Of a DNA stretch of 64,000 nucleotides, positions 11,659 through 23,062 are shown piece after piece. This stretch comes from Magnaporthiopsis rhizophila (lineage: Eukaryota > Ascomycota > Sordariomycetes > Magnaporthales > Magnaporthaceae): positions 1-64,000 of the forward strand of contig PYSS01000126.1 in NCBI GenBank assembly GCA_003049465.1, in the 5' to 3' direction. The position numbers and the translations under genes were made by a program. Below the pieces are notes generated by a model. It saw only the letters and a program-made list of their open reading frames with translations, did no database searches and was not told the DNA's origin. Within the stretch, counting starts at the first letter, position 1. Each line of letters begins with the position of its first letter.

Positions 11659-14376
11659 ATGTCGTCCTCCGACCGGCCGGCCCCGTCGCCTAGCCAGCCT
11701 GGTCGCCTGGAACATGGACCCCAAGCCGCTGCCGCCCCTGAGGTGATCCCGTCCCATCTCAGCCCTTCCCATCCCGGCCTCGAGACCGCCGGCGTCCCAA
11801 CAGAACCCCCGCCGGACCCTGTCGACATGGCCCCGCGCTCCGGGACCACGGCGCCGTCGGCAGGAGAGGACCTCCTCGATCTCGGCGAGCCTCCGTCCCT
11901 GTCGTCCACCGGGGTCGTCCAAGACACCACCGTGATGGAGAAGGACCCCCTGAGAGATGCAGCCGACGAGCCCTCCGAGGGCATGGCCTCCTCCATAGCG
12001 ACCCTGAAACCTACCACTGCTGCCAGCACCACCACTGCAACCCACCACCTCACCGTCGACACCAAGACCTATATCGACCCGACCCCCGCGACTCCCGATG
12101 TCTCGCAGCCGCCCTCACGGACGCCCTCCAACGCGGCGGGCAGCCGGTCACGCAAGCTCTCAGCGTCGACCTCCACCTCGCCGGCCCGGTCCGACGCTGG
12201 CTATGATGAGAAGCGGTACTTGAGCGAGGACGAACACGAGGGCAACGCTGCCGGCGGCTCTTCGTCGCGGGCCGAGATCCAGAGCATCATGGAGCAGTTC
12301 GCCGAGGGCGGTGGTGGCCCGGGCGAGGATGAGGTGATGAGCCCGCGCCTAGAGATCGCTGGACCCATGCTCAGCGGCCCGTCGCAGCAGCACCCGCCTC
12401 GCAAATCTAGCTTGGAGCCTCTGGCACCCTCCATTGCTCAGAAGCTCCAGGAACTCAGGGTATCGAAGTCGTCATCCCCGGAAGGCACGAGGTTCAAGGC
12501 CAAGGAGTCGGAGGAACCGGGACCTCCCGTGCCTCCCAAGGATGGCGACGGGGACAGGAACGAGGCGAGCGCCGTCGCCGTGTCGCCAAAACCAAAACCA
12601 ACCCTATCGCTGTCGCCAAAGCAGTCCCAGGACGAGATCTCGGAGGGTATCTTGTCACCCACAATGTCACTCCACCGGCCTCCACCACCAGAACCAGAGC
12701 CAGAGCCGTCACTGCCCTTTGACTTTCACCGATTCCTGGAGCAGCTGCGCAACAAGAAGGCAGACCCCGTGGCAAGGTACCTCAAGTCGTTCCTGTCAGA
12801 GTTTGGCAAGCGCCAGTGGATGGTGCACGAGCAGGTCAAGATTATAGGCGACTTCCTGGCCTTTATCGCCAACAAGATGGCGCAGTGCGACGTCTGGCGC
12901 GAGGTCTCGGACGCCGAGTTTGACAACGCCCGCGAGGGGATGGAGAAGCTCGTCATGAACCGCCTCTACACCCAGACCTTCTCGCCCGCCATCCCGCCCC
13001 CGCAGCCCATCCCCGGATCCAAGCCGAACCGCAAGCGCGGAGGCGAGAGGCCTATGGGTCCCGGCCGCAGGGGCCAGCACCAGGAGGACGTGGAGCGCGA
13101 CGAGATCCTGGCGCAGAAGATCAAGATCTACAGCTGGGTCCGGGACGAGCACCTCGACATACCCACCATCCCCGACAGCGGCCGCCGCTTCCTCAAGCTC
13201 GCGCAGCAGGAGTTGCTCAAGATCACAACCTACCGCGCTCCCCGGGACAAGATAATATGTGTCCTGAACTGCTGCAAGGTCATATTTGGTATGTAAATCC
13301 TCGCTGTGTGGGATGTGTAGACATGCTTGCTAACGACTTTCTCTCCGTTCAGGACTTTTAAAACATTCCAAATCAGATTCTTCGGCAGATTCGTTCATGC
13401 CCCTCCTGATATACGTTGTTCTGCAGGCAAACCCTGAACACTTGGTGTCCAATGTCCAGTACATACTGCGATTTAGGAACCAAGATAAGCTCGGGGGTGA
13501 GGCCGGGTACTATTTGTCATCCCTGGTCAGTGGTCGCTTGGCCTCTTCTTGCTATTCGAGTACGTCTCGGGCATTATGTCATGACTTACACGACAGCCAT
13601 GCCTTAGATGGGTGCTGTTCAGTTCATTGAGAACATGGACCGGACTACTCTCACCATCACGGACGAGGAGTTTGAGCGCAATGTCGAGGCGGCCGTGCTA
13701 GAGATCGCAGAGAAGCACCCACCACAATCCCCTCCTCCGCCACCGTCACAAGCAGAGAAACCGCAACTGCACCTACAGCCAGGCGACCCCGGAGCCTCGT
13801 CCTCCACGCGGCCGTCGTTGGATGGGGACGGCGGCTCGCCATCGACGCCGCGCAGGTCCACGTCGTCTCGGGACGGCGGGGACTCGTCGGATGAGAAGGC
13901 GGCCATATCGGGCCTTCTAAGGACGATCCAGCGGCCTCTCAGCACCATTGGCCGCATGTTCTCGGACGAGCCAATCGCTTCTGCGGGCGGCAGCGGAGCG
14001 GGGCCTTCGAGGAGCCCGGCGCACACGCCGCAACCGGACTCGGCGCGCGTCTCGGGCGAGCACCGGGATCCGCGGAACCCGCACCAGCACCATCGTCAGC
14101 TGTCTGCCCAGGAGGCAGCGGCGCGACAGGCCAGCGCCGAGGCCGCCGAGGCACAAAGGCTGCACAGGGCGGAGCACGCCAACGTCGTGGAGACGCTGGC
14201 GGGCATGTTTCCGGACCTGGACAGGGACATCATCAGCGATGTGGTGTATCAAAAACAGGGAAGGTGAGTGGGATAGATCCCTTGTTTTAGCTGGTCCGTC
14301 CGTTGTCACATTTTTACTGACGCGAAGTATCAGAGTCGGCTTGGCTGTCGATGCATGTCTTGCTCTGTCGTCCTGA
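11659..14376 (+). CDS. vps9: VPS9-domain guanine nucleotide exchange factor with C-terminal CUE domain
   Basis: Model join(11659..13288,13353..13525,13608..14263,14334..14376), 833 aa. Introns start at GTATGT (13289), GTCAGT (13526) and GTGAGT (14264), and all junctions keep frame. Vps9 proteins exchange nucleotide on Rab5-type GTPases (Vps21/Ypt51) and control endosome fusion and vacuolar sorting. Residues about 1-350 are disordered, rich in Ser, Pro and Thr. A helical bundle starting FDFHRFLEQLRNKKADPVAR precedes the VPS9 catalytic domain, which runs across the first intron (SFMPLLIYVVLQANPEHLVS, then NVQYILRFRNQ). After a second polar linker the C-terminus forms a ubiquitin-binding CUE domain (ETLAGMFPDLDRDIISDVV) whose last helix, VGLAVDACLALSS, lies on the small fourth exon. 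Identification is firm; the exact start is less so. Confidence 0.9.
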
Positions 14377-14675
14377 GCCTAGAGTCGAGACCGTGTTTGG
14401 CTCCAGGCACGGTTGCATGAAATGAGCACCGATGGTTCTGTTCCAGTGTGCATACAAAACACGAAAACGACATGTATGGGTAATCTTAATGAGCAGGCTA
14501 CGAACAGAGGCAGCAAGTCACTCAGGACCGGGCCAGTTAGGACCGGTCCTTCCGAAATGGATCCCTGGATGGCAAGCAATCGTGATTCATCATACATTAC
14601 TCTTTATGGATCTAGGCATCAACACAGGCCTCTGGCCGAACCATAGCAGTAGATGCCCATTAGAACACCGTTATT

Positions 14676-16275
14676 TCAGTTCTTCTTGGTCACGTTCATG
14701 GCGGCGACCCACGGCTTCCACCAGTTCTCGATCAGTTCCGGGCTGCGCCAGGCCGAGTAGTCAAACGTGGTCAGACCCCAAGTGTCGTCGACGCCCTGGC
14801 CTCCGGAGCGGATGCGATAACTCCCAGCCAAGGCCCAGACCATCCAGTTGACCCTGTGCTTGGTCAAAAAGCCGCGCAGGCACTTCTGCAGCGTGTCGTT
14901 GGGCAGCGTCTTTGCGTTCTGCTCGTACCCGAACTCGCTAAAGATGACGGGCGTCAGCCGATGGGCGGGCTCGCAGTCGTAACCGGGGAGTTTACAGCCC
15001 GGCTCCGGGCGCTCGATCCCCAGGGCGTTGAAGCCGTTGCGGTACAGGTTCGCCTCGACGGCCTCGCAGCTGCCCGTGTCCTGGTCCTCGCTCATGTGAT
15101 ACATGTGCAGCTCCCAGACGAGCTTGTTCGCTCGACCCCAGGCGTGGGCGTCGACGTCAAAGTACTCCGGTTGGCGCCGCCCCGCGTCCCGGATCGCCGT
15201 GCACTTGTAGCAAGGCGCCGTCAACAGGTTGCGACGTGCCGTTAGGGCGGAAAGGTCCTGGTCGTACTGCATGCCCGACCAGGTGATGAGCAGGTCCGGG
15301 TTGGCGGCGTGGATGGCGTCCGCCCCCGCCGTCATGTTCCCCACAAGCGTCTGCCAGTTGTAGTAGAGGTTCGTCCTGTTCCAGCTCTCGCGCAGCTCGT
15401 TGCGGAGGGACATGCCGATGACGTTGGGGTGCTTCTTGGCCCAGGTGGCGACGTGGGAGAGGCCGCGTTTCCAGTTTTCCGTGTTGAAGTAGACGTCGCC
15501 GAACCACTTTTGGGTTCTCATGTCAGTTCAAGCTTGTCTTTTGATATGAAAATGATAATTGGGGGGGGGTTTGTTTGGTTTTTGCTTACAGCGTTCCCGT
15601 CAGTATGGTTGCAGCACCACATAGCTTTATGGATGTGCACATCAGGGATGGCATAGATGCCGCGCTCGGCGGCCAGGTCGATAATGTCGCCCCAGATCTC
15701 GAACCGCGTCGTCTCGCGCGTCCATTTCGGGTTGTGCCTGACTATGTCGTCGGCTATGCGCGACCCGTTGGCCTGCCCCAGCGCCGTCACTAGCGCTACC
15801 TCGAGCGGCACGTCGCGCCCGCCGCGCTCGTAGATCTCGTCCACCATCTGCGTCGCGTACCCGAACCGGATCGCGTTCCAGCCCACGGACGCGATCTCGT
15901 CGAGCAGCTCGGCCGCGGACCGGAACTCGAGGCCTTCGGGGATCATCGTTTCGCCTTTTGGGGGAGAAGTTAGTAATACATGATGTGTTTGTATGGACAA
16001 GGGAGACGGCTGGAACGGGACATACCGCTCATGGGCCAGTTCAGCCCGGCGAGCTGCACCACCTCCCCCCGGCTGTTGACAATGTCCCTGCCGCGCGTGC
16101 TGAAGGGCCCGTACGGCCACGACGACGACGACGACGACTGTCCCGCCTGCCGTGGCTGCGGTCGATTCGCGGCCACGACGCCTCGGCGGACGCCTGGGAA
16201 GCGTGGCGTGTCCATGATCTGCGCCGCCGCGCTGGCTGCGAGGGCCAGCTGGGCCACCACGAGAGAGAGCTTCAT
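14676..16275 (-). CDS. Secreted glycoside hydrolase family 5 (cellulase-like)
   Basis: Model complement(join(14676..15506,15590..15954,16026..16275)), 481 aa. The donors are GTATGT and GTAAGC, and a TACTAAC branch point precedes the first acceptor. A signal peptide (MKLSLVVAQLALAASAAAQ) directs secretion. A short Ser-rich linker precedes the TIM-barrel domain, which begins near VVQLAGLNWPMSG. The acid/base is expected at Glu242 in SLRNELRE, and the nucleophile at Glu396 in FSEFGYEQ. HIHKAMWCC and WFGDVYFN are other family-typical segments. GH5 enzymes hydrolyse beta-linked glucans, mannans or related polysaccharides; I cannot assign the subfamily or substrate. It faces the VPS9 gene tail to tail, 300 bp apart. 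The acceptor at 15507 (CAAAAG) is weak but is the only frame-compatible choice next to the conserved WFGD. Confidence 0.86.
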
Positions 16276-17594
16276 ATTTTGGCGTGGCGCGGTTGGAACA
16301 GAAAGGCCGGTAGAAACTAGACGGGGCGAGAGAAAGAGACTCTACTCTACCCCCCATGCCCCGTTTCCTGCGCGGGCGGCCCAGGTATTCTTATATGGCT
16401 TCCATTTTATCTAGGTACCGAATATACCCGTAAAAAAGGGCCGTCTCCGCCACGATGGGACCTTGCATAGGTACAGCTCCTCGCCCCAAACCGTGCTGCG
16501 CTATCCCCATTCCCGACGCCATGGAATTGCTCCTTTGTTCACCTACCTTTTTTTTTTTCCCTTGTAGTTGTGTGCACGGTTACGTCGGTCGTGCGGGGAA
16601 GAGCGCGTGGAGAAAAGCGAATGCGGAGAAGACAAGACATGACATCTCAAAGTCTCATGACCTCAGTGGAGCTCCACCAAACAATTTTTTACTTTCCTTC
16701 TTTTTTATCTCCATTCTCCCGTGCTTCCCCGACGTGGCGGTGACAGCAAGCGATTCTGCCCCTGGGTCAGGTACTGGAAATTTTTACCTCGTCAATCTCC
16801 GAGGACGGTTTGTGATAGGAGCGGGTGCTGACGCTTGGCTGGGACCGACGTCGTATTCTTCCTCCGCATCCCCACACAGCAGCGTTGGCCAGGGCGGGGA
16901 AGGGGATGGGGTTTCTTGGATGACCCTGGCCGAGGTACCGACGAGGGGAAAGAAAATGGAGGATGGAAATGATGAGATGCTTGGTCGAAGAGAAACGAAA
17001 TCGGGACTGTAATTGGGATAAAACAAGGAGAGGGCTTTCACTATATATGTACATGAATAGCACAGCCGCATCAGAAGATGAGATGGAGAGCAGAAGACCG
17101 CCGCCCGTTACCTCGGCAGATGGCGGCAGTCGTCCGAATGCCGTGACAAGGATAATGCCGTGTCGGCAAGCGAGGCGAGGGACGCGACAGGCTCGGCCAA
17201 AAAATACTAACACATGGACCGCCGAGATGAGAACAAGGTCAGAGAAAATATGATATTGACAAGACCTAGTACCCCGGATAAACCCGGGCATGCAGGGAAC
17301 ACCCAATTGCCGCAAACGCCAATATATGCTATGCCAACGCCGACCTTTTAACAAGCCAGCCAGAACGCCAAGATCCCAGATGCTAGAAGAGAGCTTCTAG
17401 TGTTGGATGGACAAAATACAGAAAGAAAGATTGGTATCAAGGTGAAGCGCCAACGCCGTAAGGAGCAAAAAAGAAATATGGAAAAAGGAGAATAATAGAC
17501 AGAAGAAGAATAAAACACAAGAAAAAGAAAAGAAGAAGCAAAAGAAAAGAAAAAGAAAAAGAGAATGATAAAAGACAAAAAAGAACGTCCCCGC
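16276..17594. other. Intergenic, no gene seen
   Basis: 1.3 kb between the GH5 start and the 3' end of the next minus-strand gene. It contains palindromic CTAGGTAC-type motifs at 16411-16420 and an A/G-rich stretch at about 17450-17580. No supported gene. Confidence 0.6.
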
Positions 17595-19302
17595 TCAAGC
17601 CACCGTGTCCTTGCCCCTCCACTCGGGGTTGACGATGCGCCAGGAGCACGTGGTGGCGAGGCGGCGGATGTGGAACTTGCCGTTGTCGCCGCGGTAGATG
17701 CACGTCACCTTGCCGCCCGAGCAGCCCGTGGTGCCGCCGAGCTTGTTGCACTCTGCGTTCTGCGGGCTCTCGTAGATCCACGGCGAAGACAGCTCCGGCC
17801 CGGACGGACGGCCGCCGCGGCCGCCATGCTTGGGCTTGCGCATCTTGCTCTTGGCGTGCCTCCACAAGCCGCCGCCCATGGCACCCGCCGTGGGGCCATC
17901 GACGCCGCGGACGCGTGGGTGGCGGCGGCCGCCGTGGACCTTGTGGTTGCGGTTGCCGCTGTTGTTGCCGTTTCCTAGGCCGTTGTTGTTGTTGTTGTTG
18001 CTGGTGCCCGTGTTGATGACGATGGTGGTGGAGCCCGACTTCTTGGCCTTGCCCTTGCCGTGGCCGTCGTGGTGGTGGTGGCGGCGGTGGCTGGCGGGTG
18101 GTGCCATCATGCGGCCGCTGCCGCCCGTGGGCTTGCAGGAGCCGGCCATCGGGGCGTAGCGCAGCTGGCCGGTGCGCCGGACCTTGAAGCGGCACATGCG
18201 GCGGCCGCCGAGGCACGTCTTGATGGACTCGTGGCGCGTGCGGCACTCGCGAGACGTCATCCAGAACTTGTGCTTCTTCTTGGCGCCATCGGCCTTGGTC
18301 TTACCGTCGAACTCGTCGTCGAGATCGTTGTCGTCGTCGCTTCCGGGCTTGCTGCTCGGCTTGCTGCCGGGCTTGCTGCCGGGCTTGCTGCTGGGCTTGC
18401 TGTCAGGTTTGCTCTCGGGCTTACCCTGGGGCTTGTTGTCAGGCTTGCTATCAGGCTTGCTGTCCGGTTTGCCGTCGGGGTTGGCATCTGGCTTGCTGTC
18501 GGGCTTGCTGTCTGGCTTGTTGTCAGTGGGCTTCTGCTGCTGCTTCGTGGGGTCCGTGTCAGAACCGTTCTTGGAACCAAGAGCTGCCTTGAGAGCATCG
18601 ACTGCCGATCCTGGCGCAGCACCATCGGCCGGGCTCGCAGGGTTAGTGGTTGGGTCAGCGCCAGAAGGTTCCGGGTTAGTGTTGTCAGCCATCGACGCCG
18701 CGTCCAAACCGTAGTCGAGGCCGGCGGCGGGGGGTGCGGAACCGCCGGCGAAATCCGGGATGTTGACGACGGGCGGTTGGGCTCCGCCAGCTACGTCGGG
18801 AACGGCGGCCGCGGTGGCCTCATCGCCGGTTGGGATGTCGCGGGGGGCAGCGGCGTTGCCGCCGGGCAATAGGGAGCGGGCGCGGGCGCGCGGGGACCAG
18901 CGCATTCGGCTCGGCTGGTCGTCGATCCGGCGGGCATAGGTCTCCTCCAGCACGTCGGGAGGAGGGACTAGGGACCTGCTGGTTACATGTTTCCTGCTAG
19001 CGTCAGCGCCGGGCGGCGAGCACCTGCCGCCCATACTCTTCGTCTTCTGTATCCTTGTTCTAACGTCTTGGTAGATGCCTGTCGTTCTGCTGGTCAGTTC
19101 AGGTTCAAGATATCGAGGCCGGTGCCGCGACGGAGGAGGACGAGGTGATGGTTGGGCGCATACAAGTGCGAGTGCCGCCAACGCAGCCCATGTGGCCCTT
19201 GAGGTCCAGGCACTCTTGGGGCATGACTTGGACATTGAAGTAGCCTTCGTCGGCGAGGACAGGTAGGCCCAGGGCGAGGAATAGCGCTGCGATGGAGCGC
19301 AT
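17595..19302 (-). CDS. Secreted protein with three four-cysteine modules and a KPDS-repeat linker
   Basis: Model complement(join(17595..19078,19164..19302)), 540 aa. The donor is GTATGC and the acceptor GACAG, and the splice falls inside the codon of Cys47. A signal peptide (MRSIAALFLALGLPVLA) starts the protein. I do not recognise the family. Three modules share the spacing E-C-x(8,9)-C-x-G-G-x(3)-C-x(17,18)-C: Cys31/40/47/66, Cys325/335/342/361 and Cys490/499/506/524. These twelve appear to be all the cysteines in the mature chain. Between modules 1 and 2 lies an acidic, Ala/Pro-rich stretch, then about 70 residues of Lys-Pro-Asp-Ser-type tetrapeptides (about 228-300) encoded by a 12-bp minisatellite. 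Between modules 2 and 3 is a basic His/Asn/Gly-rich segment. Conserved cysteine spacing suggests disulfide-bonded domains and an extracellular or cell-wall role. An effector function is possible but unproven. Confidence 0.78.
18325..18535 (-). repeat. 12-bp coding minisatellite (Lys-Pro-Asp-Ser-type repeats)
   Basis: About 17 imperfect tandem 12-bp units inside the secreted cysteine-module gene, read on the minus strand as KPDS, KPGS, KPSS, KPES and similar. The period equals four codons, so unit gain or loss changes linker length without breaking the frame. Confidence 0.88.
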
Positions 19303-20265
19303 GTTTGCTGTTTGTGAGGATGGAGACTGTGGGTTGGTGTTGGCGGGTGTTTGTTTTTGGGCTCGGCTTCAAACGTCTCCGAGATGGTGATGCTCTCTCG
19401 TTCATTGGGAAACAGCCCAAGCCGGGCCATTCCCAACGATATATACATGCAAAACATCTGGGGCAAGTCTTGGCCTGCGTGCGGGGAGCAGGGCGCCAAG
19501 GAACCCAGGGACGTGGACATGAGCCCCCTGTCTGCGGCGCGCAAACAGTAATATCGTAGTGTTGTTTCAGCCAGAGTTGACTGTGGTGGGCTGGGCAGTG
19601 TGCGGCCGGCTAGAAGGCCCCTGTGAGACGAGAGAGAGCGCATTTTGGTGCTGGCAGAGAAGGCAGTGTGGGTGCGGCGTGGCTGTGTCGGCTTGGATTA
19701 CTGTGATGGGCGGTGGCGATTGGCCCATGACGCCGACCTCGACGCTGCTGCTTATTCTTTCAATTGTTTTTTTCTGTATTCCCGCTCGGGTCTGTAGTAA
19801 CTGGCCCCAACAGGCGGAGCCTGTTTCGAGATTGAGATTGTTTCCGGAGGCTTTTTTCAGTGGCCCTGACTGGGGTGGGTTGGCTTTTGAGCTGCCGTAA
19901 GACGTCTGATGCGAGGATTGGCAAACTGCCATTTGCCTTCTCATGCACTCGCACTCACTTGCTCTCATTTCTCAAGGTACCAACTCAGCCCACCTGTCCC
20001 TTGGTGTCGGCTCGATTGCGGCTTCCTCAATCATTCCATCTCCAATCGCCGTCACCTCTGCGCGCAGCCTCGCTTCGGCCCACCCAGGCCTTGTGCGTGT
20101 CGCCCCGAGCAGAATCAGCCAGGCAGCATCAGCACCACTGGGCTACCACGTCAGAAATATCTAGCCCTGGCCTGGCCTTTTGCCACCCACGCCCCCCGAA
20201 CTTAGAGCCGACACAGGCGGTCCCGGCACCTGTGCGTTCGGTCGCTGGTGCCGGCGACAGACACC
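19303..20265. other. Divergent intergenic region, no gene seen
   Basis: Separates the head-to-head secreted cysteine-module gene (-) and the small membrane protein gene (+); it presumably holds both promoters. No coding signal beyond short overlapping frames. Confidence 0.6.
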
Positions 20266-20876
20266 ATGCCCCGACCGCGGCTGCCGTCACGCTTTGCCAC
20301 CGTCCTGTTGACCGTCCGGGCCCTGGCCACCGTCCTATCGGCTCTGGTCATCGTGTTTCTGCTGTACATGACCATTATCTTTGGAAAGACCTTTGCATGG
20401 GCATACACCGCCGTGGGTGCCTCCCCCGTGTCTATTCACGATCCCCACGGTCTGCTGACTCTTTTGGGAATGTCTTCGGGGTTGTTGATGGAAAGGCCGC
20501 GTTTGCCATATGTCTCGACACTGCCGAGGCCGCCACGCTGGTTGACAAGGAGCGCAACGTCCCCCGGCTGCACTGGGCCGTCGTCCTCGCTCTGGAGCTG
20601 CTCGTGCTGGGCCTCCATGTCGGCGGCTGCCTCACGCTGGCCTTTGCCGAGCTAGCCGCAGCCCAGAGCGGCGAATACGACGGCTTCTACTCGGCCGATC
20701 CATATCGGATATACGCCCTAGCCACTCAGGGCTCGGTTGGGTAGGCTCGCCTCGATATGTTTCCCAAGCTGTCCGTCTGGTTGATGCTGACGGGGTTGTT
20801 TACCTGCGGCCGTAGAGGAGTGCATTTCATCCTTCTCATTCTTGGCTGTGTTGAGCAGGTTAGGGTATGGCGATAG
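20266..20876 (+). CDS. Small four-TM MARVEL-like membrane protein; frame change near 20470
   Basis: Starts at ATG 20266 with a basic N-terminus and a strong TM segment (ALATVLSALVIVFLLYMTII). Another segment (HWAVVLALELLVLGLHVGG) and a last one (GVHFILLILGCV) are also hydrophobic. The final exon needs an intron 20741-20815 (GTAGGC to GTAG), after which the stop is at 20874-20876. The first and middle parts are in different frames. Two explanations fit: a one-base deletion at about 20462-20470, giving a continuous second TM through FGVVDGKAAFAICL, or a 68-bp intron 20428-20495 with donor GTGTCT and branch GCTGAC, which would remove half of that TM. I favour the frameshift because it preserves the TM and resembles the other four-TM protein in this window. 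Function unknown; fungal MARVEL-like proteins are plasma-membrane or eisosome-type components. Confidence 0.6.
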
Positions 20877-21352
20877 CACCGCATATGCCCGCAGAGCTTA
20901 GCCTTGGTTACGAGAATGCATTGAGGGTTTGACAGGGGAGACCGTCACGGCACCGAAAAAAAACACCATCAAAATTACCCTGGGCTGTATCATAAATAAC
21001 TTTCGAGGGGCTCGTCAGGATTGAGACGACGCCAACATGTGGAACAGCAGAATCACTGCTGCGGATCGTTGTGATGCTCCGCCTCGGGAGCGCACGCCGT
21101 CTTACTGTATTTGTATGTATGGTGTATGGACCTGGAGTGCCTTGCTGGTGGGATTTTGTTCCATAATTGATGCGAGCTTTCGCCGAAATTCACCCGGTAC
21201 AGGCGCTCTTCAGTGGGCCTGCGCTGGGAAGACGCCCAAGAACCCGCTGTGGGCGTGTTTTGGCGCCTGAACCAACCCACCCCGCCCAGGCTGAAGGTTC
21301 CCCTGACTGTTATCCCAAAACTCAATCTCCTATTCACAAAAGCATCAGCAGC
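20877..21352. other. Intergenic, no gene seen
   Basis: 3' region of the small membrane protein gene and promoter of the CoA-transferase. Nothing specific seen. Confidence 0.6.
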
Positions 21353-23062
21353 ATGGCTCTAGCAATTTCTCTGGTCCGTAGTGCTGCCCAACGAGCCGTC
21401 GTGGCGAAAGGTCGGCCTGCCTTCCAGCGCGCCGGGCCCTTTCGGCTCAAGTCTTCCTCGGCCCCGAACCCGGCGCTCCCGCTCAAGGGCTATCGGGTCC
21501 TGGACATGACCCGGGTCTTGGCAGGCGTGAGCCGCCCCCTAAAGCTCTCTTTTATGCCCCAAAAACCATGACCGGACTAACCTAAATCCCGTGGGCAGCC
21601 ATACGCGACGCAAATACTCGGAGACTTGGGGTCAGTCCGCCACTGTTAGCCCATTCGGTCTGGCCTGGTAGTGCTCCCGCCACCCGGACGAGCATTTCCC
21701 ATTGTTGAGATCCGTACCTTCTCCTTTAGTGCTGAGGTTATCAAGATAGAACACCCCGTCCGCGGCGATGACACCAGGGCCTGGGGGCCTCCGTATGCTG
21801 CCTACACTCCAGGGTCGAAACACGAGGGGCCTGGAGAGTCGGCATATTTCCTGGCGGTAAACGGCCGATATCTACATTCGCGACCATGTATGTTGCCCAA
21901 AAGTAACCATTACTAACGATATCATGCCCTTTCGCCTCCCATATACAGGTGAACCGGAATAAAAAATCGCTGGCCCTGTCCTACCAAGATCCTGCAGGTG
22001 TAGACATCCTCCACAAACTCATCCCCAAGTGCGACATCATGGTGGAGAACTACCTCCCAGGAACATTAAAGAAGTATGGGCTGGACTACGAGACGGTGGC
22101 CAGGCTGAACCCGGAAATCATCTACGCATCCATCACTGGCTACGGCCAGACAGGGCCGTACGCGACCCGGGCGGGCTACGACGTCATGGTCGAGGCCGAG
22201 TTTGGGCTTATGCACATCACGGGCACGCGCGACGGCCCGCCCGTCAAGGTGGGCGTCGCCGTCACCGACTTAATCACGGGCCTGTACACGAGCAACGGCA
22301 TCATGGCCGGCGTCATGGCCAGGGCCAGGACCGGCCGGGGCCAGCACATCGACGTCGCCCTCAGCGACTGCCAGACGGCCACGCTGTCCAACATTGCCAG
22401 CAGCTGCCTGATCAGCGGCGAGAAGGATACGGGCCGCTGGGGCACTGCGCACCGTAAGCACTATTACTTTCCGCCCCTTCCTGCCTTTTCCCTCTCCAGA
22501 CATGCGTCCTCGGTTTCACGGCCCGCAACTGATCCTTCCATCCGGCCGACTAGCATCCATCGTGCCGTACCGCTCCTTTAAGACTAGCGACGGCGGCGTG
22601 CTCCTAGGTGGTGGAAACGACCGACTGTTCGGCATCCTGTGCGACGGCATCGGACGGCCCGAGTGGAAGGCGGACGCGCGGTACGCGACCAACGCGTCGC
22701 GGGTCGCGCACCGCGACGAGCTCGAGGCCCAGATAGAGGCCGTGACGGCAACGCGCACGACGCAGTACTGGCTCGACACGTTCCACGGCAGCGGTATGCC
22801 GTACTCGGCCGTCAACGATGTGCAAGGGGCGCTCAACCACGAGCACACGCGCGCCAGGGGTATGGTGGTCGAGGTCGAGCACCCGGCGTGCGGCGCCGTG
22901 AAACTGGTCAACACGCCCGTCAAGTACTCAGAGAGCAAGCCTGGCGTCCGCACCGCCCCGCCCACGCTTGGCCAGCACACGGACGAGGTGCTGCGCGAGA
23001 TCTTGGGGTTCGACGATGGCCGTATCAGGGGGCTGAAGGAAAAGGGGGTTGTGAGTGGCTGA
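21353..23062 (+). CDS. Mitochondrial family III (CaiB/BaiF) CoA-transferase
   Basis: Model join(21353..21526,21599..21630,21730..21856,21949..22453,22554..23062), 448 aa, with all four introns in frame and canonical GT-AG; one exon is only 32 nt. The first about 45 residues are rich in Arg, Ala and Ser, with almost no acidic residues, as in a mitochondrial presequence. The fold begins at [14 protein letters not shown]. Family-typical segments are [61 protein letters not shown] and [15 protein letters not shown]. Class III enzymes move CoA between carboxylic acids through aspartyl-CoA intermediates. The overall look is closest to the formyl-CoA transferase or succinate-hydroxymethylglutarate (SUGCT) group; the substrate cannot be told from sequence alone. 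Confidence 0.88.

Noticed and set aside
18060..18872. Hydrophobic plus-strand frame with Leu/Gly repeats opposite the cysteine-module gene
   Set aside because: Antisense of the Lys-Pro-Asp-Ser minisatellite. The minus strand has the signal peptide and the conserved cysteine spacing.
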